Positions 53,357-63,928 of a DNA stretch of 64,000 nt are shown piece after piece (within the stretch, counting starts at the first letter, position 1; each line of letters opens with the position of its first letter). The position numbers were made by a program, and so were the translations under genes. The stretch comes from Vreelandella azerica (GTDB lineage: Bacteria; Pseudomonadota; Gammaproteobacteria; Pseudomonadales; Halomonadaceae). Below the pieces are notes generated by a model. The model ran no database searches, was not told where the DNA came from, and saw only the letters and a list, made by a program, of their open reading frames with translations. The stretch covers positions 682,001 to 746,000 of the forward strand of contig NZ_JABFHI010000001.1 of assembly GCF_013112225.1 (NCBI RefSeq), in the 5' to 3' direction.

Positions 53357-56090
53357 CTACTGGGCCTGCTCAGGCGCTTCGGGCAGTTCCATTATCAGGC
53401 AGGCGCCGCCCAGGTTAGGGGCATCTTCCACCCATAGCCGCCCGCCCAGATGGGCCACAATGCCCCGGCTGATGGGGAGACCCAGGCCGCTGCCTTTGGG
53501 CCTGCCACGGGGTACTTCACCCTGTTCCTGAATCTGGTGGAACTTCTCAAAGACTCTTTCCCGCTCGTCTTCGCTGATCCCTTTACCGTTATCCTCAACG
53601 CTGAGCCGATAATGACGTTTGTGGCGATAGAGACGCAGGCGCACTTTGGGCTGATCGGTATCGGCAAACTTGCCAGCATTGTCGAGCAGATTGATGATGA
53701 CCTGCTCCAGACGGTCTTCATCACCAATAATGATGGCGGGTTCAACGTCTATGGCGCTATCGAGGGCGATGCCACGGTTTTCCTGCAGGCGGGAAATGGC
53801 ATCCACGCTGCGCTGGGCCACCTGGGCCAGGTCAAGCGGCTTGGGGTCGAGCGTCAAGCGGCCGCTCTCCAGCCGGGCCAGGTCGAGAATTTCCTCTATC
53901 AGGCGTGAAAGACGCTGGCTTTCATGGACGATAACGCCAAGAAAATGCTGGCGTTTGTGTTCAGGCAGATTGTCACCGTCACGCAGTATCTCGGCAAAGG
54001 CGCGAATCGAGGTCAGCGGTGTGCGCAGTTCATGGCTGACCATGGCAACAAATTCATCCTTGAGTCGGTCAAGTTCGCGCAGGCGTTCGTTGGCACTGCG
54101 TAATTCTTCGCCAATGCGCGCCAGCTCATCAGATTTCTGTTCCAGGCGGCGGTTATATTCCAGGGTTTGCGAGGTGGTGTCGAGAATGCTCAGTAACCCT
54201 TCAAGATCCAGCGCTTCGCCACGTACCACTGAATTGATCAGCACTCTGGCGGAGGCGCTGCCCAGCGAACCGGCCAGGGCCTGTTCCGCACGGGTCACCA
54301 GCGCGTGGGAGGCAATCTGGTCGGCAGCGTCCTGGGATTCAGCGATATCCGCAAATACCCGCTGGTTGGCCGCTGCGCCCAGATAGCGCGCCAGCAGGTC
54401 ACGCAGCTCGCCCTGAGTGGTTTGCCCCCGCCACAGAGTGGTGCCTTGCAGGTTGGGGTGCATGGCTTCGGTGAACAGCGCCGCCTGGGTCTGTTCCAGC
54501 GGCGTGGGACGGCTGAACAGCGACGCGCCGACCAGCAGACCGACGTTGGCCAGCATGCTCCACAGCAGCGCATGGGTATAGATATCCCAGCCCTGCAGGC
54601 CAAACAGCGCATAGGGCTTGAGCCATTCAATGCCCCAGGGCCCCTGTTCAATCAGCGCCATGTCCCACCAGCCGGATTGCGCAAAGCCGGGCAACAGCAG
54701 GGTATACCCCCAGACGCCAAACCCAGCGATCAGCCCAAGCATGGCACCCAGGCGTGAGGCACCGCGCCAGTAAAGGCCAATCAGCAAGGCGGGCGCAAAC
54801 TGCGCCACGCCAGCAAAGGAGACAAGCCCTATGGTCACCAGGCTGTAGGCATCCCCCATCAAGGCGTGATACAGATAACCCAGCAGCAACAGCAGTACGA
54901 TGGCAACCCGGCGAATGCCCAGCAGCCAGCCCGCCAGTTGACCGGGCTGGCTGGCGTGCAGAAACCTGAAACGCAGCAACAGCGGCATGATCAGTTGGTT
55001 GCTGACCATGGTAGATAGAGCAATGGTTTCGACAATCACCATGCCGGTGGCGGCTGATAGCCCGCCGATAAACACAAACAGCGGCAAGCCTTCAGCACCC
55101 GCTGAAAGCGGCAGGGTCAGTACAAAGCTATCCGGGTCGTCGGCCACATCGCCAAGCAGCAGGCCCGCCAAGGCTATCGGTACCACAAACAGGTTGATCA
55201 ACAACAGGTAAAGAGGAAACAACCAACTGGCCCGTGTTAGGTGATGTTCATCGACGTTTTCCACCACCAGCACCTGGAACTGGCGGGGCAGGGTAAGAAA
55301 CGCCAGAAAGGCCAGAATCAGCATGCCTACCCAGCCAGTGGTACCGCCGGGCACTTGATCCAGACGCAGAGTATCCGCCAGATCAGGGCTAAGCGCGACC
55401 TGTTGAAACAGATCCTGTAGGCCGGCAAACAGTACAAACACCACAAAAACGCCGACACTCATGAAGGCCACCAGCTTGACCAGGGATTCCAGCGCAATCG
55501 CTGCCACCATGCCTTCATGGCGTTCGCTGGCGTCCAGATGGCGGGTGCCAAACAGGATGATAAACACCGCCAGCACCAGCGCTACCCACAGTGATTTATC
55601 TAACCAGAAACCTTCATTCGCCAGGCTGGCGTCCGGCGAATTGGGGTAGTTGATCAGCACAGTGGCTGACCGTGATGGCCTTGAGCTGGAGGGCAATATA
55701 CGGCGTGATGGTAATCAATGCCATCAGGGCGACCAGTGCCCCCAGGACAGAACTTTTCCCGTAACGGGCGCTGATAAAGTCTGCAATGGAGGTGATACGC
55801 TGGCGCGCGGCAATCCGCACCATCTTGCGCAACAGAAAGGGAGCGGTGAGCATGGCCAGGGTGGGCCCCAGGTAGATCAGCAGGAAACTTGGGCCGTACT
55901 CCGCTGCCCGCCCAACGCTGCCGTAAAATGTCCAGGCGGTGCAGTAAACCGCAATTGAAAGGGCATAGACGCTGGAGGAGCCGATGATAGACTTACCTTG
56001 TTCGGCTCGCCTGTCGCCCCAGGCAGCAACCACAAACAGCAGTGCGAGATAGCTGAATGCAGCGCCGAGGATGACAAGGTCAGTGCGCAT
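53357..56090 (-). CDS. Sodium:solute symporter-histidine kinase (CbrA/CrbS-like), frameshifted
   Basis: About 910 aa. An SSS-type transporter domain of about 13 TM helices (GKSIIGSSSVYALSIAVYCTAWTFYG; RITSIADFISARYG) is followed by a STAC-like linker (VTRAEQALAGSLGSASARVL), a coiled coil, and an orthodox kinase core: H-box VAMVSHELRTPLTS, N-box INLLDNAGKF, G1 VEDNGKGIS, F-box EKFHQ, G2 GSGLGLPI. The frame breaks near 55660-55668 after ALQLKAITVS, continuing ATVLINYPNSPDAS (one base extra or two lost). No PAS domain was seen. Relatives are CbrA (carbon/nitrogen balance) and CrbS/MxtR (acetate switch); the ligand here is not known. Confidence 0.88.
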
Positions 56091-56094
56091 GGCG

Positions 56095-56297
56095 TTAGTG
56101 CCCTTTGCTGCCTTCCATCAGCCAGGCGGTCAGGCCAATCACACCGGCCCAGGCAATGAAAGGTATAGGGTAAGGCTGGCCCAGCCGGGTAGGCGGTCCA
56201 CCGCTATCAACAGCGGTGGGCTGAATAGCACCACCATCAGCAATGTTAACGCCATAAGGCGCTCATTACGTCGGGAGCTTTGAGCAAAGGGCTTCAT
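56095..56297 (-). CDS. Small two-TM membrane protein upstream of the symporter-kinase (CbrX-like), frameshifted
   Basis: A 67-aa frame once one base is added at AAA (56159-56161, plus). It begins [20 protein letters not shown] and ends AWLMEGSKGH. Two hydrophobic segments lie at about 15-33 and 39-60, with a positive N-terminus. Its ATG overlaps the stop of the exonuclease gene (TGATG) and its stop is 4 nt before the kinase start, so it is coupled to both. Pseudomonas has a similarly sized and placed gene, cbrX, before cbrA; homology is inferred from position and size. Too short and broken for routine gene finders. Confidence 0.6.
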
Positions 56298-58352
56298 CAG
56301 GCACTTCCATCGGCTTTATCAAAGGCATTGGCCTGCAGGGCAAGCAGTTTTTCCAGGGTATCGATACCGCGCGCCTCCAGGCGTGGCAATAGTGCTAGCC
56401 ACAGTTCTGCGGTGACCCGGGCATCCCCAAGGGCGGTATGCCGGGTGCCGGGGGAAGGCCAAGTGGTAGCGCTCGGCCAGACTGTCGAGGTCGTGGCCGT
56501 CAATCGCTTCATCGAGTGCCCGGGAAATCAGCAGCGTGTCGAGCACTGGCAGGTCAAAATCGACGCCGTGATGGCTGATCGCCAGCATATCAAAAGACGC
56601 ATTATGGGCCAGCAGCACCGCATCACCCACGTACTGGCGGAAGCGGTTGAGGATAATATCCAGCGGCGGGGCGCCTGCCACGTCAGCATCGGTCAGGCCG
56701 TGAATGGCCGTGCTGGCGGCGGGGATAGGCCGTTTGGGATCAACCTTGTAATCGAAGGTTTCGCTGGCCAGCAGGCGGGCATTCACTACCCGGCAGGCAC
56801 CAACACTGATGACAGTGTCTCCCCGGCGCAGCTCAAGGCCGGTAGTTTCGGTATCAAAGGCAACCACCTCCAGGCTGCGCAATGCCCGATTGGCCAGTGC
56901 TTCATCCGGGTGCGGCAGGTCAGCAATCCCGAAATCGTGGAATTCCGGCCGTGGCGGCATCGCCTCACGGGGCGCACCAACCCGCTCGGTGGCGGGCAGG
57001 GGTAAACGAATGCGCGCATAGCCGCTGTCTTCATCGGCGAGGCTCCAGGTATCACTGGCGTGTTGGCGCAGTACATCAGCAACAGTGGGGGAGAGCGGTA
57101 GCACCTCCAGGCGCTGACGGTGCCATTCGGCCAATTCGCGCTCCGGAAGAGGGTCACCTTTCCAGATGAAATCCAGATAGACCCGTTTATTGCCCAGGCA
57201 AACCTCGCCCTCAAAACCGCTTTCGGGCAAATAGGCGCTGAGGTGCTGGATCAGCGAGGCCATCAGGGCAATCAGCGCTGGTGCATCGCCCTTGAACCAG
57301 GCGGGCATGCCAATCGGCGTGATCAGACGGTGCTCCGGGTCAAGCCGTTCATCCAGAGCCTGCCAGAAGTCGTTCGACCACATGGGTGACAGGCGCTCGC
57401 CCTGATGCTGCATGTCATCCAGCAATTGGCCGATACGGGCGACGTTATCGCCCAGGGTGGTGCCTTCAGACTGAATCACCCCTTCCAGACGCTCGCACAG
57501 CTCGGCGCTGCGGTCGCCCTGTTGGCGAAGCTGAATCAGCGCGTCGGCGGCACTGATCAGGCTGGCAGTGTGCTGGCGCAAGGGCGTCAGCATGGCCGCC
57601 AGGTCGGCGCGCACGCCCATTTCGTTTGACCAGGAGGCGGTGGCATCAGTGAAGGTTAGTAGGGTCTCGCCCTCGCTGCCCGGCACCCGGCGCAGCAAGA
57701 TTTTCAGCCAGCGTTCATCGCAAGGGGCCAGTAGTTCACGGGGCGAGCCATCCTGAGGCAGTTGAGACAGGGCCTGTTGCAGGCTGGGGCTGGGCACCAG
57801 GGCTTCCAGGCGTTTACCCAACCCCAGGCCATCCTGATCATGGAAAAAATCTTCGGCGGCCTGGTTGAACAGCATGACGCGGCGATGCTGGTCACACAGC
57901 AGCAAGGGGGTTTCAAGTACCTGCAGCAGAGTTTCCAACTCCTGGCGGATACGCGCGGCACTGCGCGCGCCTTCAGTGTGGGCAGTGGCCAAACGGCTGC
58001 GATCAGCCTGCCAGCTTTCGTGTACCCGGCGCAGATCGGGCCCGAGGCCTTTCAGCCAGCCTTCCGGCGGGTGTTCATCGCGGGCATCTGGGTTGGCCAC
58101 CAGCCTGGCCAGCTGAACCTGTAGGTGACGCAAGGGTGTAAAGAGCATCCGTTCAAGCAACAGGCCGACCAGAAAGATGGTGGCGCCCCCGGAAAAACTG
58201 CCCAGCCACAGCACCCAGCGCTGCCAGCCTTGTGGGGCCAGCTGAGCATCCAGCAGGGCCGCAAAAATGGCGCCACCCAGAAAACTGATACCGCTAAGCA
58301 ACAGCCACAGGCCGATCAGGCGCTGGCGCTTGGGCAGCCCGCGCCGATTCAT
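56297..58352 (-). CDS. Membrane PAS / histidine-kinase-like / DnaQ-type exonuclease fusion, frameshifted
   Basis: About 685 aa. Two TM helices (about 11-34 and 47-68) and a HAMP-like linker lead to a PAS-like region ([24 protein letters not shown]). About 240-470 resembles a kinase DHp/ATPase pair without the phospho-His: [15 protein letters not shown] stands where HELRTPL is expected. About 490-685 is a DEDDh exonuclease ([45 protein letters not shown]). The last motif needs one G removed from GGGGG (56450-56454, plus). It overlaps the receiver gene upstream (ATGA) and the small membrane gene downstream. Role unknown; it may degrade or sense nucleic acid at the membrane. Confidence 0.8.
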
Positions 58353-58723
58353 GAGGCCTCCTCGCCAATCAACTGGCGCACTTTCTCAACCAGTGCCTGG
58401 GTGGAAAAAGGTTTTGTAACGTAGTCATCAGCGCCCATGGCCATGCCTTTTTCGCGCTCGACCTCACGGCCATGGGCGGTCAGCATGATGATGGGTAAAC
58501 GTTCGGTTGCCGCCTGAGCGCGAAGCTGCTCAAGGACGTCAAAGCCGCTGATACCCGGCAGGCTGATATCCAGCAGAATCAAATCTGGTGGGGTGCTTTC
58601 CACGCACGCGAGGGCTTGCTCGCCGTCCTCTGCCGTCGTGACTTTGTAGCCTGCCTGTTCCATCAGAAATTCCAGCGACAGAACAATGTTGGGCTCGTCA
58701 TCGACTACCAGGATATTGGCCAT
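58349..58723 (-). CDS. Single-domain response regulator (receiver only)
   Basis: A 124-aa CheY-like receiver: acidic pocket VVDDEPN, phospho-acceptor Asp in [10 protein letters not shown], switch Thr in MLTAHG and Lys in VTKPFS. There is no output domain, so it would signal through protein contact or act as a phosphate sink. First gene of the run receiver / PAS-exonuclease / small TM protein / symporter-kinase, all overlapping or nearly so, hence the likely partner of that kinase. GGGAG precedes the ATG. Confidence 0.92.
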   Translation of the reverse strand: MANILVVDDEPNIVLSLEFLMEQAGYKVTTAEDGEQALACVESTPPDLILLDISLPGISGFDVLEQLRAQAATERLPIIMLTAHGREVEREKGMAMGADDYVTKPFSTQALVEKVRQLIGEEAS

Positions 58724-58910
58724 GTGACTCTCCCGAGATACTGAGTAACGTTGTTATTGATGTTAGCGCTCCAGGCTGATTCTATCGCCTTTTGCTTCAA
58801 GTGTATGGGTAGCCTCAGATAAGGCAAAGACGACCTTGGCCGAATGCTGCTAAAGTAGCTGCCGTCACCTCATCGCTAACTGCTGCACTGATTACCCGGG
58901 AGAATCCCCC

Positions 58911-59961
58911 ATGCGTGCGTTATTGCTGTCTGCCTATGCGGCAGTAAGCCATCAATTCTGGGCCGAACAGGTGGTGGCGCATACCGATGCCGAGTGGACG
59001 ACGCTTACCTTGCCGCCGCGACATTTCAGCTGGCGAGTGCGTGGTAACCCGCTGACCTGGGCGCTCAAGGAGCATGCAAGGCTCAATCAGCCCTATGATC
59101 TGGTGTTAGCGACGTCAATGGTGGATCTTGCCACGCTGATCGGCCTTTACCCTGGCCTGGGCAGTGCCAGAAAGGTGGTGTACTTCCATGAAAATCAGTT
59201 TGCTTACCCGGAATCTGCCCAACAGGTGTCCTTGGTAGAAGCCAGGATGGTTAACCTTTATTCGGCGTTGGCGGCGGATGAGGTGGTATTTAACAGCGTT
59301 TATAATCGGGACTCCTTTGTCGACGGTGCGCGCGCCTTTTTGAAAAAGATGCCTGAAAATCTGCCTGCCGCTGCGCGTCTGGAAACGCTGAGGAGCAACG
59401 CGCATATTCTGCCCGTGCCGATCTGCCCGTTATCTTGCAAGGCGCCTAATATTAACAAGCCAACTCGCATTATCTGGAACCACCGTTGGGAATACGATAA
59501 GAACCCGCAGGATTTTTTTACTGCGCTGTACGCCCTTAGTGATCAGGATATACCTTTTGAGCTGGCCGTCATGGGGAAGCAGTTCCGCCAGTCGCCCGAG
59601 GTGTTTGAGCAGGCCAGAGAGCGGCTCGACACGCATATCATTGCCTGGGGGCTCAGCCGGAAAGTGACTATAAAGCGCTGTTGAATGAAGGGGGATTGTC
59701 GTGTCGACCACCTGGCATGAATTTCAGGGGTTGGCCATTATGGAAGCCGCCCAGCGCGGTGTATTGCCCCTGGTACCGGATCGGTTGTGCTTTCCGGAAC
59801 TCTATCCGCCCGAGTATCGCTATGACGGCAGTGTAGAAGGCTTGAAGCACAGGTTGCAGACCTGGCTGACGGACCCGGCAACACGTCCGTCATCGCTTTC
59901 CACCGAGCGCTGGGAATGGCCCCAGTGGCAGGCTCCTTATCAGGCGCTGCTAGGCGTCTAG
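58911..59961 (+). CDS. tRNA-queuosine alpha-mannosyltransferase-like glycosyltransferase (DUF3524), two frameshifts
   Basis: About 350 aa, GT-B fold. N-terminal LLLSAYAAVSHQFWAEQVVAH and YFHENQFAYP are characteristic of DUF3524 proteins, whose animal members mannosylate queuosine in tRNA-Asp. NHRWEYDKNPQDFF is the donor-site region. Two breaks, at GGGGG 59647-59651 and GGGGG 59690-59694, each repaired by one G, give AWGAQPESDYKALLNEGGIVVSTTWHEFQG, the C-terminal EX7E-like donor site. Ends at 59961, overlapping the end of nth on the other strand by 12 nt. The bacterial substrate is less certain than the family name suggests. Confidence 0.8.
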
Positions 59962-60590
59962 CTCAGTTTTTTCCTTGAACTCACACAGATCTGCAATGAT
60001 GCAGCTGCCGCAGCGCGGTTTGCGGGCCACGCAGGTATAGCGGCCGTGCAGGATCAGCCAGTGATGGGCATCCTGCTTGAATTCCCGAGGCACATGGCGA
60101 ATCAGCTTTTTTCGACCTCAACCACATCCTTGCCCTTGGCGATGCCGGTGCGATTGGATACCCGGAAAATATGCGTATCAACCGCCATGGTCGGCTGGCC
60201 AAAGGCGGTATTGAGAATCACGTTGGCGGTTTTACGTCCAACGCCGGGTAGGGCTTCAAGCGCCTTACGCGTCCTGGGAACCTCGCCGCCATGCTGACTG
60301 ACCAGCAGGTGACAGGTCTTCATCAGGTTTTCAGCCTTGGTGTTGTAAAGGCCAATGGTCTTGATATGGTCTTTCAGACCATCAATGCCCAGATCAATAA
60401 TCGCCTGTGGCGTATTGGCTACCGGAAACAGCCGCGCTGTGGCTTTATTGACCCCGACATCAGTCGCCTGGGCCGAGAGCAGAACCGCTGCCAGCAGTTC
60501 AAACGGTGATGACCAGTTAAGCTCGGTGGTCGGGTGGGGGTTCTCAGCCCGCAACCGTGCAAATATCTGGTAGCGTTTGTCAGCGTTCAT
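59950..60590 (-). CDS. nth: Endonuclease III, frameshifted near the C-terminus
   Basis: A 213-aa DNA glycosylase/AP lyase removing oxidised pyrimidines. Helix-hairpin-helix LPGVGRKTANVIL with the catalytic Lys, then VDTHIFRVSNRTG with the catalytic Asp. At TTTTTT (60107-60112, plus) one base is missing; repaired it reads VEVEKKLIRHVPREF and ends with the 4Fe-4S cluster cysteines CVARKPRCGSCIIADLC and a stop at 59950. Start at 60590 with AAGGA upstream. It follows the rnfB-like gene closely, as in the rnf-nth order of other gammaproteobacteria. Confidence 0.92.
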
Positions 60591-60591
60591 A

Positions 60592-61371
60592 TTATTCCTT
60601 GGCAGTCTGTTCCAGTGTGCGTCTTGCCTCATCCAGCATTCGCTCGGCATCAGGAAGCTGTGCCCGTGCGGTAGCTTCGGCTTGGGCATCCTCGCGGCGC
60701 TGGGCACTCTCCAGCTGCTGTTGCACCCGCTTGAGGGCCTGTTCAGCCGCCTTTACTGCCATTTGCCGCTGGCGCTGCTCGGTAGTGACAGCGCTGCGTG
60801 ATGCACGCGAGTGCTGTTGAATTGCGCGTTTCTGACGCTCGCGGCGTTTCTCGCGCTGCTCTCGGGCCAGGCGCTGGTTGCGGGCGGTGAACCGCGCTCG
60901 CCCTTTGGCGGCGCGGCGAGCCAGGTAGTTATCCTGTGCGGCTGGGCTTTCAGCCGCTTGCCACTGTGGATGCGGGAGCAGGTCGATGCAGTCTACCGGG
61001 CACGGAGCAACGCACAGCTCGCAGCCGGTGCATTCGTCAATGATCACCGTATGCATGCGTTTTGAGGCACCGAGGATGGCATCCACCGGGCAAGCTTGAA
61101 TGCACTTGGTGCAGCCGATGCACTCAGCCTCGCGAATATAGGCTGCCAGTGGCGGCTGGGCGGGCTGCTCAAGAGGCAATGCAGGCCGGCCCGTCAGCTC
61201 GGCCAGACGCTCAACGGTGGCCTGGCCACCGGGCGGGCAGCGGTTGAGCGCTTCGCCGGCGGCGATGGCCTCTGCGTAGGGACGACACCCTGGCTGTCCG
61301 CACTTGCCGCACTGGGTCTGGGGCAGCAGGGCATCAACGGCTTCGATTAGCGCGAGTGTGTCTGTCACCAC
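60592..61371 (-). CDS. RnfB-like iron-sulfur protein without membrane anchor
   Basis: A 259-aa protein. Residues about 1-60 hold the Fe-S domain [19 protein letters not shown]; 80-140 hold two 4Fe-4S ferredoxin motifs ([32 protein letters not shown]); the C-terminal 110 residues are a charged coiled coil. Canonical RnfB/RsxB starts with a TM helix that is absent here, and rnfA, C, D, G and E are not between metG and nth. GTG start at 61371 or 61368 with GAGG upstream, 6 nt after the metG stop. Its redox partner is unknown; without the other Rnf subunits, Na+/H+ pumping is not supported by this locus. Confidence 0.85.
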   Translation of the reverse strand: MVTDTLALIEAVDALLPQTQCGKCGQPGCRPYAEAIAAGEALNRCPPGGQATVERLAELTGRPALPLEQPAQPPLAAYIREAECIGCTKCIQACPVDAILGASKRMHTVIIDECTGCELCVAPCPVDCIDLLPHPQWQAAESPAAQDNYLARRAAKGRARFTARNQRLAREQREKRRERQKRAIQQHSRASRSAVTTEQRQRQMAVKAAEQALKRVQQQLESAQRREDAQAEATARAQLPDAERMLDEARRTLEQTAKE

Positions 61372-61377
61372 GAGACC

Positions 61378-63414
61378 TCAGGTGACCCGCTGGCCGGGTT
61401 CGGCGCCGGTATCCGGCGATAGCAGGTAGATGCCATCATCGTTAGCTGAGGCCAGTACCATGCCTTCTGACATGCCAAAGCGCATCTTGCGCGGCGCCAG
61501 GTTGGCGACCATCACAGTCAGGCGGCCTTCCAGGGCTTCCGGTGCATAGGCGCTGCGAATGCCAGAGAATACATTGCGGGTTTCGCCGCCCAGATCCAGG
61601 GTCAGCTGTAACAGTTTGTCTGCGCCTTCCACATACTGAGCTTTGGCAATCCGGGCAATGCGCAGGTCGACCTTGATAAAGTCATCAAAGCTGATCTGCT
61701 CGGCAATCGGGTCGTCGGCCAGCGGGCCTTTCACGGCATCCTTGAGTTTCTGTTCTTCCACAAGATCTTCCTTTGAGGCTTCAATCATGGCATCAATCCG
61801 ATCACGCTCAACGCGGGTCATCAGCGGTTTGAACTTGTTGATGGTATGGCTCAGCAGGGTGGAGTGGCGGCTGTGCCAATCGAGTGTTTCAAGGTTCAGG
61901 AACACCTGCGCCTGCTCGGCCATGGCGGGTACCACAGGGGCAAGGTAGACCATCAGCTGGCGGAACAGGTTAATGCCGACAGAGCAGATATCCAGCACTT
62001 CCTGTTCGCGGCCTTCCTGCTTGGCCAACACCCAGGGTTCGGCATCGGCGATGTAGGTGTTGGCTTCGTCGGCGAGTTCCATGATCCGGCGCATGGCGCG
62101 GCTGAACTCACGGGCTTCGTAGTCGTCAGCAATCTCATCACCGGCGGCGATAAAGCGCGCCAGCATCTGCGGCTCGGCGCAGTTAGCCGAGAGCTGGCTA
62201 TCCCCCAGCTTTTTCACAAACCCGGCGCAGCGGCTGGCAATATTGACCACTTTGCCCACGAGGTCACTATTCACCCGAGCAGCGAAATCATCCAGGTTGA
62301 GATCCAGGTCATCGACCTTGGACGTCAGTTTGGCAGCAAAGTAATAGCGCAGATATTCCGGATTTAGGAAATCCGCGTAGGTGGCTGCCTTGATGAAGGT
62401 GCCGCGGGATTTCGACATCTTGGCGCCGTCAACGGTCACAAAGCCGTGGCAGTTAACCGCCGTTGGGGTGCGGAAATCAGCCCCGTGAAGCATGGCGGGC
62501 CAGAAAAGCGCGTGGAAGTAGACGATGTCCTTACCAATGAAGTGGTAGACCTCAGCGTCAGAGCCGGGCTGCCAGAAGGCATCGAAATCAATCCCTTCGC
62601 GCTCGCAAAGATTCTTGAAGCTGGCTAGATAGCCAATCGGAGCATCCAGCCAGACGTAGAAATATTTACCCGGCGCGTCAGGAATCTCAAAGCCGAAATA
62701 GGGCGCGTCGCGGGAGATATCCCACTCGTTGAAGCCGGACTCGAACCACTCCATCAGCTTGTTGCGAATCTGCGGCTGGACATGGCCGTCATTGACCCAC
62801 TGCTGCAGGAACTCAGCAAAATCCGGCAGCTTGAAAAAGTAGTGAGTGGAACTGCGCACTTCGGGTGTGGCGCCGGAAATCGCTGAAACCGGGTTAATCA
62901 ACTCCGCAGGGGTGTAGGTGGCGCCGCACTTTTCGCAGTTATCGCCGTATTGATCCTCAGCGTGGCATTTCGGGCAGGTGCCTTTGATAAAGCGGTCCGC
63001 CAGAAACAGCCCTTTCTGCGGGTCAAACATCTGCTCGATATCGCGGGTGGCAATATGGCCTTTATCGCGCAGGCGGGTGTAGATCAGCTCGCTGAAATAG
63101 CGGTTTTCTACAGAGTGGGTGGAATGGTAATTATCAAAACTAACGCCAAAGCGGGCAAAGTCGGCCTGATGATCGCGGGAAACCCGTTCGATCAACGCTT
63201 CGGAAGTGATGCCTTCCTGCTCGGCGCGCAACATGATGGCGGTGCCGTGAGCATCGTCAGCGCAAACGTAGTAGCACGCCTGGCCACGGCTTTTCTGAAA
63301 ACGCACCCAGATGTCCGTCTGGATATATTCCAATAAGTGACCAAGGTGAATATCGCCGTTGGCGTAGGGCAGGGCGCTGGTGACCAGAATATTGCGCGTG
63401 GCAGTATGTGACAT
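61378..63414 (-). CDS. metG: Methionyl-tRNA synthetase
   Basis: A 678-aa class Ia aminoacyl-tRNA synthetase. HIGH-type motif in [20 protein letters not shown], zinc knuckle [27 protein letters not shown] signature near residue 333, anticodon-binding helices, and a C-terminal tRNA-binding/dimerisation domain ([23 protein letters not shown]). All parts are intact, so this is the long, dimeric form. Followed at 6 nt by the rnfB-like gene. Confidence 0.97.
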   Translation of the reverse strand: MSHTATRNILVTSALPYANGDIHLGHLLEYIQTDIWVRFQKSRGQACYYVCADDAHGTAIMLRAEQEGITSEALIERVSRDHQADFARFGVSFDNYHSTHSVENRYFSELIYTRLRDKGHIATRDIEQMFDPQKGLFLADRFIKGTCPKCHAEDQYGDNCEKCGATYTPAELINPVSAISGATPEVRSSTHYFFKLPDFAEFLQQWVNDGHVQPQIRNKLMEWFESGFNEWDISRDAPYFGFEIPDAPGKYFYVWLDAPIGYLASFKNLCEREGIDFDAFWQPGSDAEVYHFIGKDIVYFHALFWPAMLHGADFRTPTAVNCHGFVTVDGAKMSKSRGTFIKAATYADFLNPEYLRYYFAAKLTSKVDDLDLNLDDFAARVNSDLVGKVVNIASRCAGFVKKLGDSQLSANCAEPQMLARFIAAGDEIADDYEAREFSRAMRRIMELADEANTYIADAEPWVLAKQEGREQEVLDICSVGINLFRQLMVYLAPVVPAMAEQAQVFLNLETLDWHSRHSTLLSHTINKFKPLMTRVERDRIDAMIEASKEDLVEEQKLKDAVKGPLADDPIAEQISFDDFIKVDLRIARIAKAQYVEGADKLLQLTLDLGGETRNVFSGIRSAYAPEALEGRLTVMVANLAPRKMRFGMSEGMVLASANDDGIYLLSPDTGAEPGQRVT

Positions 63415-63452
63415 AGGTTAAGACACTTCTGTTGAAATCAGGCTGAAATAAG

Positions 63453-63482
63453 CCCGGCGAAGCAGGCCGATGCTTCGCCGGG
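63453..63482 (-). terminator. Strong hairpin between the 93-aa gene and metG
   Basis: Perfect 12-bp stem CCCGGCGAAGCA (63453-63464) / TGCTTCGCCGGG (63471-63482), 6-base loop, followed on the minus strand by CTTATTTC. It probably ends the short upstream gene's transcript. Confidence 0.65.
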
Positions 63483-63511
63483 AACCAGTGTGAAAGCAGT
63501 CAGTAACAGGG

Positions 63512-63793
63512 CTAGTAAAGAGCCTGCTCTTCCATGATGACTTCGCGTAACAGGGCCAGAAACAGCTTATCGGCTTCTGAATGCTCGGCGGGGTCTTCAG
63601 GAATATGCACACTGGTGGTGTCAGAAATTTCATTGGCGATACGCGCCATGACATCCTGAGAGTTGCCATTGGCAAATTCCTTGCGTGCTACCTCCAGCGA
63701 CTGTTCGAGGATTTTCGGATCCTGGAGCAGTTTGCGGATAAACCCTTGCAGTTCGTTGATGATACGCGTTTTCTGGATTTCTGAAGCAGACAT
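63512..63793 (-). CDS. Hypothetical 93-aa protein
   Basis: A small acidic, mostly helical cytoplasmic protein, MSASEIQKTRIINELQGFIR to EEQALY, with no signal peptide, TM segment or cysteine. AAGGAGACC precedes the ATG at 63793. The family is not recognised. It lies upstream of metG on the same strand, separated from it by a strong hairpin, so it is probably a separate unit. Confidence 0.65.
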   Translation of the reverse strand: MSASEIQKTRIINELQGFIRKLLQDPKILEQSLEVARKEFANGNSQDVMARIANEISDTTSVHIPEDPAEHSEADKLFLALLREVIMEEQALY

Positions 63794-63928
63794 GGTAGGT
63801 CTCCTTGTTTGGCCTGGCCTGTAGTGCCGCAAAGCGCATTGATAATAAGCGCGACAATAGCATTTTTTACTTTTCAGGGCATCTAAACGCCAGCTAACGG
63901 CGAGCAATCTTGCGTGTCTCAATAGGGC

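Noticed and set aside
53450..54386. Two long plus-strand frames opposite the symporter-kinase gene
   Set aside because: They mirror the kinase codons in high-GC DNA and have low-complexity Ser/Arg composition; the kinase motifs on the other strand are unambiguous.
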